64,000 bases of DNA from assembly GCF_030268885.1 (NCBI RefSeq), contig NZ_BSSA01000006.1, positions 264,589 to 328,588 on the forward strand, read 5' to 3'. Within the stretch, counting starts at the first letter, position 1; every line of letters starts with the position of its first letter. This stretch comes from Kitasatospora phosalacinea. GTDB taxonomy: Bacteria; Actinomycetota; Actinomycetes; Streptomycetales; Streptomycetaceae. Below are positions 16,792-25,564 of the stretch, one piece after another. The position numbers and the translations under genes were made by a program. The notes under the pieces are model-generated. The model did no database searches, was not told the DNA's origin, and was given only the letters and a program-made list of their open reading frames with translations.

Positions 16792-17318
16792 GGGTCGGCA
16801 TTTTCCGGAACCGGAATCACCGGATCATTTTCCACCCGAGAACCGCCGCCCCGTCCCCGCGCGGCGGCGCGGCCACCGGCACCGGACGCCCACGCGCCCC
16901 GGAGGAACCCGCGGAACCCAGCGGCCCAGGCAGTGCCCCCACGCACCGCCCGGGCCGCTCCAACTGCGGACGTTCCGGCCCCCACAGCCCGAACTTCCGC
17001 CGCCTCCTTTGTACGTCGGTTCACCGCCGGGGCAGAAGACGCGTACGGATCTTTCTTGGGAGCGCTTCCACGAACCGTCCGCCCGCCGGACGTCCCGCGA
17101 GCCCCGGCGCCCGCCCCGCGCTGCGGCGCGCGGCACTGCCGGGCGCCGCGCGCCCGGCCGGGGGTCGGCCGCCCCCGCCCTGGGAAGCACCGGGAAGCGG
17201 GCAGGTTGAATCGTCAACTCGCTTGGATTGCAGTCGAGTTGACTGGCCGCCCGGAAGCGGTTCGAATGGCTCCGACCCTGCTCGGCAGAGCCCTCAGCAC
17301 CGCCCCGGGAGCACCCCC
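16792..17318. other. 527-base region without a convincing gene
   Basis: Open frames here are shadows with no ribosome binding site or family similarity. It holds GC-rich runs, the imperfect LacI-type operator at 17056-17069, and the leader of the amidohydrolase gene. No RNA gene was recognised. Confidence 0.5.
17056..17069. promoter_or_regulatory. LacI-family (CebR-like) operator motif
   Basis: TGGGAGCGCTTCCA differs at one position from the palindrome TGGGAGCGCTCCCA bound by CebR-type sugar repressors of Streptomyces. There is no sugar gene next to it, so a role is uncertain; the downstream amidohydrolase starts 250 bases away. Confidence 0.3.
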
Positions 17319-18509
17319 ATGCACGTCACGCTGTTCCGCCAGGTCCGCCCGTTCGGCGGCCCGCCCACCGACCTGGTCGCCGTGGACGGCGTCCTGGCGG
17401 CCGCACCGCCCGCGGGCGCTCGCCCGGTCGTGGTGGAGGGCGGCGGCCGGATCGCGCTGCCCACGCTGGTGGACGCGCACGTCCACCCGGACAAGACCAG
17501 CTGGGGCGAGCCCTGGTACAGCCGCCGCCCGGCGCACCGCCTGCCCGAGTACGTGGCCGCCGACGTCGAGCTGTACGAGCACCAGCGCGCCCCGATCGGC
17601 GTCCGCGCGCACCGTCTGCTCGCGCACGCCGTGACCCGCGGTACCCGCGCCGTCCGCGCGCACGTGGACGTCGCCCCCGCGTACGGCCTGGCCGGGGTCA
17701 CCGGCCTGCGCGAGGCCGCCGAGCGGCTGGCCGGGAAGCTGGACGTGCAGTCGGTGGCGTTCCCGCAGCACGGCGTGCTGCGCACGCCGGGCGCGGCCGA
17801 GCTGCTGACCGAGGCGGCCCGCGAGCACCTGGTGGACGCGGTCGGCGGCATCGACCCGGCCGGGTTCGACGGCGGCAGTCCGGACGGCCGCGAGCAGCTC
17901 GACCTGCTGTTCGACCTCGCCGAGCGGTACGGCGTCCTGCTGGACGTGCACCTGCACGACCGCGGCGCGACCGGGCTCGGCCCGCTGCGCGCCCTCGCCG
18001 CCCGGACCGTCGCGGCCGGGCTGCAGGGCCGGGTGACGGTCAGCCACGCGTTCTGCCTGCCCGAACTCCCCGCCCCCGAACTCGCCGCCACCGCCGACGT
18101 GCTGGCCGCCGCCGGGATCGCACTGACCACGGTCGCCCCGTCCGCGCACCAGGTGCTGCCGTTCCGCGACCTGCGGGCCCGCGGCCTGCGGATCGGCCTC
18201 GGCTCGGACGGCGTCCGGGACTCCTGGAGCCCGTACGGCAACGCCGACATGCTGCACCGCGCCCACCTGCTCGGCTGGACCACCGACGCCCGCACCGACC
18301 GGGAGCTGACCGACTGCCTGGAGCTGGCCGCGCACGGCGGCGCCGAGCTGCTCGGCCTGCCGAGGGCCGACCTGACGCCCGGCACGCCCGCCGACTTCCT
18401 GCTGGTGGACGGCGAGTGCACCCCGCAGGTGGTGGTCGACCTGCCGCCGCGCGAGCTGGTGGTGAAGGCCGGCCGGGTGGTCGCCGAGCAGGGCACGCTG
18501 GTCGACTGA
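17319..18509 (+). CDS. amidohydrolase, cytosine deaminase-like (first copy)
   Basis: 396 residues from ATG 17319. Metal-binding pattern of the amidohydrolase superfamily: DAHVHPDKT (about 57-65), HLHDRG (about 211), SHAFCL (about 243) and the metal Asp in GSDGVRDSWSPYG (about 297). The text is closest to cytosine/isoguanine deaminase and N-isopropylammelide amidohydrolase types, which hydrolyse C-N bonds in ring amines. It is paired with a homologous gene (20296-21519) across a permease gene, which suggests one catabolic pathway for a nitrogenous ring compound. Exact substrate unknown. Confidence 0.85.
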   Translation: MHVTLFRQVRPFGGPPTDLVAVDGVLAAAPPAGARPVVVEGGGRIALPTLVDAHVHPDKTSWGEPWYSRRPAHRLPEYVAADVELYEHQRAPIGVRAHRLLAHAVTRGTRAVRAHVDVAPAYGLAGVTGLREAAERLAGKLDVQSVAFPQHGVLRTPGAAELLTEAAREHLVDAVGGIDPAGFDGGSPDGREQLDLLFDLAERYGVLLDVHLHDRGATGLGPLRALAARTVAAGLQGRVTVSHAFCLPELPAPELAATADVLAAAGIALTTVAPSAHQVLPFRDLRARGLRIGLGSDGVRDSWSPYGNADMLHRAHLLGWTTDARTDRELTDCLELAAHGGAELLGLPRADLTPGTPADFLLVDGECTPQVVVDLPPRELVVKAGRVVAEQGTLVD

Positions 18510-18513
18510 GGGG

Positions 18514-18729
18514 CGGCCACCAGCCGACCACGGTTCGCCGGCGGACGAACTGTCACCGCGCACGGCACGCCCGTCGCCCGACGCGCGGCCACCGACCGCT
18601 CACGGTTCGCCAGCAGACGAACTGTCACCGCACAGGGCAAGTCCGTCGACCGACGCGCGGCCACCATCCGCCCACAGTTCGCCACCCGACGAACCGTCGC
18701 CGCACACGGCACGCCGCAACGGCGGTGGC
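18514..18729. repeat. three tandem 72-bp repeats
   Basis: Units begin CGGCCACC at 18514, 18586 and 18658, exactly 72 bases apart. Each contains a GTTCG ... CGAAC inverted pair followed by an ACCGC/GCACGGC segment. The units have diverged by scattered substitutions without length change. The array lies between convergent genes, directly after the amidohydrolase stop, and the third unit runs into the permease terminator. Confidence 0.85.
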
Positions 18730-18757
18730 CGCCCCGCGCCCGGGGTGGCCACCGCCG
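18720..18757. terminator. terminator of the APC permease operon
   Basis: Arms 18720-18735 and 18742-18757 pair at 15 of 16 positions, just beyond the minus-strand permease stop and at the end of the 72-bp repeat array. Confidence 0.6.
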
Positions 18758-18770
18758 TCCGCGCGCCCGC

Positions 18771-20252
18771 TCAGTCGCGTTCGACATCGACCTCGGTCAA
18801 CCGGGCGAACCGCTCCGGGTCGGTGCGCCGGATCCGCCGGGCCACCAGCCAGCCGACCGCCGCGACCACCGGCATCGGCACCAGCAGCAGCCAGTTGACC
18901 AGGCCCGAACGCCCGGTCAGCAGGTCGAAGTTGAACAGCGCGAGCACCGTGAGCACGGCCAGCCCGGCCGCGGCCAGCAGCGGCGCCCACACCACCCGGA
19001 ACGCCGACATCCCGCGCCGGTCGGTCCGGAAGAAGGCGAACACCGCGACCGCCGCCAGCGCCTGCATCACCATGATGCCGAGCACGCCCACGCTGTTGGA
19101 CCAGAGCAGCACCACCAGGTACGGGTCGACCGCGAGCACCGCGCCCAGGCCGACCACCAGCGCATTGAACACCGACTGCACCAGCACCGCCCGCCCGGGC
19201 GACCCCGTCCGCGGCGAGACCCGGCCGAGCCCGCGCGGCAGCAGCCCTTCGCGGCCCAGCGCGTACAGGTAGCGGGCGGCGGCGTTGTGGAAGGCCAGCG
19301 CGGAGGCGAACGCCGAGACGACGATCAGCACGTGCATGGTGTCCGACAGCCACAGGCCGACGAAGCGCTCGGCGGCCCGGAAGGTCAGGTCGGGGCCGCC
19401 GTCGGCGCGGGCCTGCGCGACCGCCTCGTCGGTGCCGTAGGCGCCCATCACGATCCAGGTGCCCAGGGCGTAGAACACCGCCAGGAAGCCGATCGCGACG
19501 AACGTCGCCCGCGGCACGGTGCGGGCCGGGTCGCGGGCCTCCTCGGCGTAGATCGCGGTCGCCTCGAAGCCGGTGAACGCGCCGATGACCAGCACGAACA
19601 TGCCCGCCACCCCGGCCTGGGTGAGCAGTGAGGGGTCGAAGGAGACCGGGTCGAGCGCGGCCGTCCCCCGGTCGGCCAGCACCCCGCCCTCCATCAGCAG
19701 CAGCGACAGCACCTCCAGCACCAGCGCCTCGCCCAGCACCTTCGCCGACAGCGTGACCTTCAGCCAGCCGAGCACGCCGACCACCGCCACGCACGCCCCG
19801 GACAGCAGCCACCACGGCACGTGCGCGCCGGTGCGCTGTTCGATGTGACCGGCCGCGAAGTAGCCGAACGCGGCCGCCACGCCCGGGGTGATCAGGTTGT
19901 AGCTGACCACCGCCACGTAGGCGGTGACCACGCCGAGGGTCCGCCCCAGCCCGCGCGCCACGTACGCGTAGAAGGCGCCCGCGTTGCGCACGTAGCGGCT
20001 CATCGCGGTGAACCCGGCGGCGAACAGCACCAGCAGCGCGCCCGAGACCAGGTACGCGGCGGGTGCGGACGCCCCGCCCACGCCGATCGCGAACGGCGCG
20101 ATCCCGGCCAGCACGGTCAGCGGCGCGGCCGCGGCGACCACGAAGAACACCAGGTCGGTGGTGCCGATCAGGCCCCTGGCCAGCCGGTCGGGGGAGGCGG
20201 ACGGGTCGGGCGGGACGGCGGGCGGGCGTTCGACGGAGGGGGTGGAGGTCAT
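18771..20252 (-). CDS. APC-family amino acid/amine permease
   Basis: 493 residues with about 12 membrane helices. The first helix has the APC-type start GLIGTTDLVFFVVAAAAPLT, and EATAIYAEEARDPARTVPRA (about residue 230) is the conserved cytoplasmic loop. It starts at ATG 20252. It is downstream of the second amidohydrolase on the same strand (43-base gap), so it probably imports the substrate of the two amidohydrolases. Substrate not determinable from sequence. Confidence 0.9.
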   Translation of the reverse strand: MTSTPSVERPPAVPPDPSASPDRLARGLIGTTDLVFFVVAAAAPLTVLAGIAPFAIGVGGASAPAAYLVSGALLVLFAAGFTAMSRYVRNAGAFYAYVARGLGRTLGVVTAYVAVVSYNLITPGVAAAFGYFAAGHIEQRTGAHVPWWLLSGACVAVVGVLGWLKVTLSAKVLGEALVLEVLSLLLMEGGVLADRGTAALDPVSFDPSLLTQAGVAGMFVLVIGAFTGFEATAIYAEEARDPARTVPRATFVAIGFLAVFYALGTWIVMGAYGTDEAVAQARADGGPDLTFRAAERFVGLWLSDTMHVLIVVSAFASALAFHNAAARYLYALGREGLLPRGLGRVSPRTGSPGRAVLVQSVFNALVVGLGAVLAVDPYLVVLLWSNSVGVLGIMVMQALAAVAVFAFFRTDRRGMSAFRVVWAPLLAAAGLAVLTVLALFNFDLLTGRSGLVNWLLLVPMPVVAAVGWLVARRIRRTDPERFARLTEVDVERD

Positions 20253-20295
20253 GGGGGGTCCTTCCGAGCACGGCGGGGGGGTGGGGGTGACTGCC

Positions 20296-21519
20296 TCAGC
20301 GGGAGCGGTCGTCGAGCCGGTCCAGGACGGTGCGTCCGCGGTGCAGCACCAGCAGCCGCCCGGGGTGCGCGGCGACCGCCTCGGGCACCGAGTGCGCGGC
20401 GACGGCCACCAGGTCCGCGGGCCGCCCGACGGCGATCCCGTACTCCTCGACGCCGAGCGCCCTGGCGGCGTGTCCGGTGACCAACTCCGCTGCCAGCAGC
20501 AGTTCCTGATCGGTCATCAGCTCGCCCTGCAGCCCGATGACGGTGGCCCGCTCCAGCATGTCGCCCGTCCCGTACGGCCACCACGCGTCGCGGATGTTGT
20601 CGGAGCCCGCGAAGACCAGCACGCCCAGCTCGTGCAGCAGCTTCACCGGCGGCATCGTCCGGACCGGGCCGTTGGTCATCACGGCCACCCCGGCCGCCGC
20701 CAACGCCGAGGCGGTGCGGGTGAGTTCGGGCTCCTCCAACTGGCCCAGGCAGTACGCGTGGCTGACCGCGACCCGTCCGCCCAGGCCCAGCGCCGCCGTC
20801 CGTCCGGCGATCGCCCGCAGCTGCGCCGCACCGGCCTCGCCGCCGTCGTGCAGGTGGATGTCGACCGCCGCGCCGTGCCGCTCGGCCAGGCCGAACACCA
20901 CGTCCAGCTGGCCGTCCACGTCGCGGTCGAAGCCGAACGGGTCCAGTCCGCCGACCAGTTCGGCGCCCTCCCGGAGCGCCGCGTCCAGCAGCCCGGCCAC
21001 CCCGGGCTCGGCCAGCACGCCGCTCTGCGGGAACGCCACCACCTGCACGTCGATCAGCTCCCGCACCCGCTCGCGCGCCTCCAGCACCGCGGACAGGTGG
21101 TCCAGCCCGGTGTCCGGGTCGACGTCCACGTGCGAGCGGACGAAGCCGGTGCCCAGCGCCGCCATCCGGCGGGCCAGCGCCTCCGCCCGGTCCACGACCG
21201 GCAGCTGCGCGGCCACCTCGCGGCGCAGCTGCCGCTCGGAGGCGATCTGCTCGCGCAGGCCGTCCGTCGCCCGGTGGGGCTGCCAGGGCGCGCCCAGGAA
21301 GGTCTTGTCCAGGTGCGCGTGCCCGTCGACCAGCGCGGGCAGCAGCAGCGCCCCGTCCAGTGCGGCCTCGCCCGGCCCGGGCTCAACGCGTGCGCGCCCG
21401 GCGGGGGCGGGGGTGATCGCGGCGATCCGGCCGTCGGCGATCCGCAGGTCGGCGCGGGAGCCGTCGGGGAGGGTGGCGTCCAGCAGCAGGTGCGGGCCGG
21501 GCGGCGGGGAGGCGGTCAC
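20296..21519 (-). CDS. amidohydrolase, cytosine deaminase-like (second copy)
   Basis: 407 residues from GTG 21519. Metal-binding motifs DGHAHLDKTF (about 65), HLHDGGEAG (about 217), SHAYCL (about 248) and GSDNIRDAWWPYG (about 302) follow the cytosine deaminase order. It is transcribed away from the GntR gene, across the perfect operator at 21564-21584, with the permease next in the operon. It shares fold and motifs with the gene at 17319 but is clearly diverged, so the two may act on successive or different ring substrates. Confidence 0.88.
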   Translation of the reverse strand: MTASPPPGPHLLLDATLPDGSRADLRIADGRIAAITPAPAGRARVEPGPGEAALDGALLLPALVDGHAHLDKTFLGAPWQPHRATDGLREQIASERQLRREVAAQLPVVDRAEALARRMAALGTGFVRSHVDVDPDTGLDHLSAVLEARERVRELIDVQVVAFPQSGVLAEPGVAGLLDAALREGAELVGGLDPFGFDRDVDGQLDVVFGLAERHGAAVDIHLHDGGEAGAAQLRAIAGRTAALGLGGRVAVSHAYCLGQLEEPELTRTASALAAAGVAVMTNGPVRTMPPVKLLHELGVLVFAGSDNIRDAWWPYGTGDMLERATVIGLQGELMTDQELLLAAELVTGHAARALGVEEYGIAVGRPADLVAVAAHSVPEAVAAHPGRLLVLHRGRTVLDRLDDRSR

Positions 21520-21563
21520 GGGCGGGCTCCGGTGCTCGTCGGGGTCGGTGAGCCGTCAAGGTA

Positions 21564-21584
21564 TCTGGTATACCGAATACCAGA
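21564..21584. promoter_or_regulatory. GntR (FCD) operator
   Basis: TCTGGTAT (21564-21571) and ATACCAGA (21577-21584) are perfectly complementary around ACCGA. TGGTATACC-type dyads are the usual site of FCD-subfamily GntR regulators. It lies between the divergent amidohydrolase and GntR genes, 45 and 80 bases from their starts, so it probably controls both. Confidence 0.75.
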
Positions 21585-21663
21585 CAAGAGGGCGGCCCAC
21601 CCCGATCTGGAATGATCTGATCTACTGCTCGCTCCCTCCGCCCGCTTCCGCCTGGAGCCCCCG

Positions 21664-22320
21664 ATGACCGACACCCTCGGCGACGCCCACCAGTCGCTGG
21701 CGGACCTCGTCTACGTCCAGTTGCGCGAGCGGATCATCGAGGGCGAGTACGCCACCGGGCAGCGCCTGGTCGAGCGCGAACTGGCCGACGGCATGGGCGT
21801 CTCGCGGATCCCGGTCCGCGAGGCGATGCAGCGCCTCGAACGCGAGGGCTTCCTCACCGTCCAGGCCCGCCGCGGCGCCGTCGTCGCCGACTTCGGCCCC
21901 GAGGAGGCCGAGCACTTCTTCGCCGTCCGCGAGTCCCTGGAGGCGCTCGCCGCCAGCCTCGCCGCCCGGCACGCCACCCCCGCCGGCATCCGCGGGCTCG
22001 AACGCCTGCTGGCCCGCACCCGCAAGGCCGCCGAGGCCGGGCGCCTGCGCGAGACCGTCAGCCTGAACGCCGACTTCCACCGGGAGATCGTCGAACTCTC
22101 CGGCAACCCGCTGCTGCGCGACATGATGGCCCCGCTCGACGGCCGTCTGCGCCGCCTGTTCCGGCTCACCTCCGACGTCGGGACCAGCCTCCCGATGTGC
22201 ACCGAGCACCAGCAGCTCCTCGACGCCATCAGGGCCCGCGACCCCCAGACCGCCGCCGCCCTCGCCCGCCACCACGTCGCCGGAACCCGCGCCTTCGCCC
22301 GGCAGGCCCTCGGCGGCTAG
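21664..22320 (+). CDS. GntR-family regulator, FCD ligand-binding subfamily
   Basis: 218 residues from ATG 21664, with GGAG 6 bases upstream. The N-terminal winged helix (about 10-75) includes GQRLVERELADGMGVSRIPV and REAMQRLEREGFL. The FCD domain (about 80-210) retains histidines for metal/ligand binding (DFHREI, EHQQLL, RHHVAG). Divergent from the amidohydrolase/permease operon, with an operator between; it is the likely substrate-responsive repressor of that catabolic cluster. Confidence 0.92.
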   Translation: MTDTLGDAHQSLADLVYVQLRERIIEGEYATGQRLVERELADGMGVSRIPVREAMQRLEREGFLTVQARRGAVVADFGPEEAEHFFAVRESLEALAASLAARHATPAGIRGLERLLARTRKAAEAGRLRETVSLNADFHREIVELSGNPLLRDMMAPLDGRLRRLFRLTSDVGTSLPMCTEHQQLLDAIRARDPQTAAALARHHVAGTRAFARQALGG

Positions 22321-22477
22321 CCCCGCCGGTGGCGCCCGGGGCGGGAAACGCCCACCCGAACTGCGCGAATGGCCCCGTAGGCCCCACCTCGGCACACCCC
22401 CTCCTCATATGATCGGAGCGACATGCGTCATCCTTGGTGGTGAGTAGCACTGCCCAGACACCAGCAGGAGGAAGCTC

Positions 22478-23152
22478 GTGGACGACGTTCTGCGGCGCGC
22501 CGCGCTGTTCGCGGCACTCGACGACGACCAGGCTGCCGAGCTCCGCGCTTCCATGACCGAGGTGACGCTCGCCCGCGGTGAGTCGCTGTTCCACGAGGGC
22601 GACCCGGGCGACCGGCTCTACGTCGTGGTCGAGGGCAAGGTCAAGCTGCACCGGGCCTCCCCCGACGGCCGCGAGAACATGCTCGCCGTGCTCGGCCCCT
22701 CCGAGATGATCGGCGAGCTCTCGCTCTTCGACCCGGGCCCGCGCACCGCCACCGCCACCGCCCTCACCGAGGTCAAGCTCCTCGGCCTCGGCCACGGCGA
22801 CCTGCTCCCGCTGCTGCACGCCCGCCCCGAGGTCTCCATCGCGCTGCTGCGCGCCATCGCCCGCCGCCTGCGCCGCACCAACGACGTGATGTCCGACCTG
22901 GTCTTCTCCGACGTCCCCGGCCGCGTCGCCAAGGCCCTGCTCGACCTCTCCCGCCGCTTCGGCGTCCAGTCCGACGAGGGCATCCACGTCGCGCACGACC
23001 TGACCCAGGAGGAGCTCGCCCAGCTGGTCGGCGCCTCCCGCGAGACGGTCAACAAGGCGCTCGCCGACTTCGCCGGCCGCGGCTGGCTCAAGCTGGAGGC
23101 CCGCGCGGTCGTCCTGCTCGACGTCGAACGCCTCTCCCGCCGCTCGCGCTGA
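22478..23152 (+). CDS. crp: Crp/Fnr-family cyclic-nucleotide-type regulator
   Basis: 224 residues from GTG 22478 after GGAGGAAG. The cNMP-binding fold (about 10-120) contains LFHEGDPGDRLYVVVEGKV and the phosphate-binding cassette IGELSLFDPGPRTATATA. The C-terminal HTH is LTQEELAQLVGASRETVNKA. It matches the single conserved Crp of streptomycetes, a global regulator of germination, development and secondary metabolism. It keeps its conserved neighbours downstream (MBL hydrolase, NUDIX, ArsA pair, wblA). Confidence 0.93.
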   Translation: MDDVLRRAALFAALDDDQAAELRASMTEVTLARGESLFHEGDPGDRLYVVVEGKVKLHRASPDGRENMLAVLGPSEMIGELSLFDPGPRTATATALTEVKLLGLGHGDLLPLLHARPEVSIALLRAIARRLRRTNDVMSDLVFSDVPGRVAKALLDLSRRFGVQSDEGIHVAHDLTQEELAQLVGASRETVNKALADFAGRGWLKLEARAVVLLDVERLSRRSR

Positions 23153-23159
23153 TCCCCAC

Positions 23160-23207
23160 CGGAGCCGCGCCCGACCGCACCGCCAGGTGCCGCCGGGCGC
23201 GGCTCCG
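23160..23207. terminator. terminator after crp
   Basis: A perfect 14-bp stem (23160-23173 with 23194-23207) with a 20-base loop, 7 bases after the crp stop and between convergent genes. Confidence 0.65.
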
Positions 23208-23262
23208 CGTTTCTCCGGCCGCCGCCCCCGGCCGCCCCCGGCCGCACCGGCCGGACGGGGCT

Positions 23263-23297
23263 CAGGGGCCAGGGGCCAGGGGCCAGGGGCCAGGGGG
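23263..23297. repeat. 7-bp tandem repeat
   Basis: Five or so units of CAGGGGC run up to the stop codon of the MBL-fold gene. A simple slippage array, with no sign of function. Confidence 0.75.
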
Positions 23298-23298
23298 G

Positions 23299-24120
23299 CT
23301 AGATCAGGCCCCGGTCCTCCAGGTACGTGAGCTGTGCGCGCACCGAGAGCTCCGCCGCGGGCCACAGCGCCGGGTCGACGTCCGCGTACACCCGGGCGAC
23401 CACCTCGGGGGCGGTGCGGCAGCCCGCCTCGACCGCGGTCTCGACCTGGGCGAGCCGGGCCGCGCGGTGGGCGAGGTAGTAGTCGACGGCGCCGAGCGCG
23501 TCCGCGAGGACGGGGCCGTGGCCGGGCAGGACGGTGCGCACGCCGTGCTCGGAGGCCATCGCGTGCAGGCGGCGCAGCGAGTCGAGGTAGTCGCCCAGGC
23601 GCCCGTCGGGGTGGGCGACCATCGTGGTGCCGCGGCCCAGGACGGTGTCGCCGGTGAGGATCGCGCCGTCCGCGGGCAGGTGGAAGGTCAGCGAGTCGGC
23701 GGTGTGCCCGGGGGTGCCGACGACCCGCAGGTCGAGGCCGCCGACGTCGAGGCGCTGCCCCCCGTGCAGGCCCTCCTCGCCCAGCCGCAGGGCCGGGTCG
23801 AGGGCGCGGACGGCGGTGCCGGTGAGTTCGGCGAACCGGGCGGCGCCCTCGGCGTGGTCGGCGTGGCCGTGGGTGAGCAGGGTGAGGGCGATCCGCTTGC
23901 CCTGCTGCTCGGCGAGGTCGACGATCCGGCGCAGGTGGGTCTCGTCGAGCGGGCCGGGGTCGACGACGACAGCGAGGTCGGAGCCGGGTTCGGAGAGCAG
24001 CCAGGTGTTGGTGCCGTCCAGCGTCATCGGGGACGGGTTGGGGGCGAGCACGCACTGGGCGCGCGGGGTGGCGACCCCGCCGACGGTGTCGGCGGGGTCG
24101 CCCGGCAGCGGGCCGCTCAC
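23299..24120 (-). CDS. metallo-beta-lactamase-fold hydrolase
   Basis: 273 residues from GTG 24120. The metal motif THGHADHAEG (His84, His86, Asp88, His89) is followed by further metal residues in GTPGHTADS and LTGDTVLG and PGHGPV. A C-terminal winged-helix-like end (LTYLEDRGLI) is as in LACTB2/endoribonuclease-like MBL proteins. It is a conserved neighbour of crp in streptomycetes. Substrate unknown; a thioesterase or nuclease activity is possible. Confidence 0.88.
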   Translation of the reverse strand: MSGPLPGDPADTVGGVATPRAQCVLAPNPSPMTLDGTNTWLLSEPGSDLAVVVDPGPLDETHLRRIVDLAEQQGKRIALTLLTHGHADHAEGAARFAELTGTAVRALDPALRLGEEGLHGGQRLDVGGLDLRVVGTPGHTADSLTFHLPADGAILTGDTVLGRGTTMVAHPDGRLGDYLDSLRRLHAMASEHGVRTVLPGHGPVLADALGAVDYYLAHRAARLAQVETAVEAGCRTAPEVVARVYADVDPALWPAAELSVRAQLTYLEDRGLI

Positions 24121-24163
24121 GCGGTGCCCCCGGGGCGTGCGCTCACCCGGTGTGCCGCTGCGG

Positions 24164-24355
24164 TCATGCGGCGTCCCGTTCGGCGCGGCTGAGGCTGCGC
24201 AGCGGGAGCGGGCGGACCAGGGCGCGGCCGGGCAGGTCGCGGATCAGCAGGCGGGTGGTCTCCCGGGGCGCGCTCTCGTCGCAGGCGGCGGCGCGGGGGG
24301 TGACGGTGCGGGTGGGCGTGGCCGAGGTCCGGCGAGCCACGTCGTTGTAGGTCAT
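24164..24355 (-). CDS. small hypothetical protein, 63 residues
   Basis: ATG 24355 is preceded by GGAAGGAGA at ideal spacing, one of the best ribosome binding sites in the window, which supports real translation. The product is basic, Thr/Arg rich (begins MTYNDVARRTSATPTRTV), with one cysteine and no hydrophobic helix or signal. No family recognised. It lies upstream of the MBL gene on the same strand with a 43-base gap and may be co-transcribed. Confidence 0.5.
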   Translation of the reverse strand: MTYNDVARRTSATPTRTVTPRAAACDESAPRETTRLLIRDLPGRALVRPLPLRSLSRAERDAA

Positions 24356-24431
24356 CGGAGTCTCCTTCCGAGGTCAGGACGGTCGGTGCGGTTCTGGTCG
24401 GCGGCCACCGGTCAGCCGGTGCCGACCCAGT

Positions 24432-24470
24432 CGCGCCGGTCGGTCGCGCTGGTCGGTCGTGCTGGTCGGT
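24432..24470. repeat. 13-bp tandem repeat
   Basis: Three consecutive units of CG(C/T)GC(C/T)GGTCGGT in the gap between the small ORF and the NUDIX gene. They differ at one or two positions. Confidence 0.7.
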
Positions 24471-24558
24471 CGCCGCCGGTCAACGGTACGGCCCGGCGCG
24501 GGGCCGCCCCCGGAACGGGTCGCCCGGCGGGGCCGGTGATCGTTCCGGGGGAAGGTTC

Positions 24559-25401
24559 TCACGCCGGGAACACGCCGTCGATAGTCAGCTCGTCATACCC
24601 GCTCCACCGCACCGTCATGCGGTCCCCCGCGACCTCGGCCCGCCCCAGCACCGGGGCCACCGTCCGTCCCCGCGCCGCGGCCGCCGCCCCGGCCGCACTG
24701 CCCAGCGGCAGCAGCTCGCGCAGCACCGTGACGGTCGGCGGCAGCATCCCGAACTCGCCCGCCTCGAACCCGGCCACCGCCGCCGCGGGCGTCATCCAGG
24801 CGACCCGGTCGGCCTCCCCGACGGTGTCCGCGGCGGCCTGCCCGGGCGGCAGCGCGGCCACGAAGAACCAGGTGTCGAAGCGCCGCTCCTCGAACTCGGG
24901 CGTCACCCAGCGGGCCCAGGGCGCCAGCAGGTCGCTGCGCAGCACCAGCCGCTGCTCGGTCAGGAACTCGGCCAGCGACACCTCGTGGCGCTCCAGCGCG
25001 GCCCGCTCGGCGGCCCAGTCCCGGGGCTCCACCAGCGTCCCCGCGTCCGGCCCGGCCAGCAGCACCCCGGCCTCCTCGAAGGTCTCCCGGACGGCCGCGC
25101 ACAGCACCGCGCACGCGGTCGGCTCGTCCACCCCCAGCCACCCGGCCCACCGAGCGGTCGACGGCCCGGCCCACGGCGGACGCACCTCCCGGTCCCGCGG
25201 GTCCACCCCGCCGCCCGGGTAGGCGTACATGCCCCCGGCGAACGCCATCGTGGCGCGCCGCCGCAGCAGGTACGCCTCGGGCCCGGCCGCGCCCTCGCGC
25301 AGCAGCACCACGGTGGCGGAGGGCTTCGGCGGCACGGGGACGAGCTCCCCGGCGGCCAGGGCGCGGATTCGGGCGGGCCAGGACGGCGGCATCTCCAGCA
25401 T
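24559..25401 (-). CDS. NUDIX hydrolase
   Basis: 280 residues from ATG 25401 (ATG 25392 also possible). The NUDIX fold begins KPSATVVLLREG with LRRRATMAFAGGMYAYPGGG, and the NUDIX box residues are in CAAVRETFEEAGVLLAG (REx2EEx(G)). The long insertion and C-terminal FDTWFFVAALPPGQ region match the actinobacterial NUDIX group related to CoA-diphosphatase-like enzymes. It hydrolyses a nucleoside diphosphate linked to another moiety; substrate not assigned. No strong ribosome binding site is seen. Confidence 0.88.
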   Translation of the reverse strand: MLEMPPSWPARIRALAAGELVPVPPKPSATVVLLREGAAGPEAYLLRRRATMAFAGGMYAYPGGGVDPRDREVRPPWAGPSTARWAGWLGVDEPTACAVLCAAVRETFEEAGVLLAGPDAGTLVEPRDWAAERAALERHEVSLAEFLTEQRLVLRSDLLAPWARWVTPEFEERRFDTWFFVAALPPGQAAADTVGEADRVAWMTPAAAVAGFEAGEFGMLPPTVTVLRELLPLGSAAGAAAAARGRTVAPVLGRAEVAGDRMTVRWSGYDELTIDGVFPA

Positions 25402-25564
25402 GTTCACGGATGTTAACCGCACCGTCCGGGCACCCTCCGCCCGGGAACGCCCGACCGGGAACGACCGCACCGCCCGGGCCCCCTCCGCCCGGGAACGGCC
25501 GTCCGGGAACGCCGCGGGCCCGCCACCGCGAACGGCGACGGGCCCGGACGTCAGCGGCCCCGGG

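Noticed and set aside
18514..18729. CRISPR array
   Set aside because: Units are 72-bp head-to-tail copies that diverge evenly; no constant repeat with unique spacers and no cas genes.
24164..24355. RiPP precursor peptide
   Set aside because: No modifying enzyme, protease or exporter is adjacent; only one Cys and no leader/core pattern.
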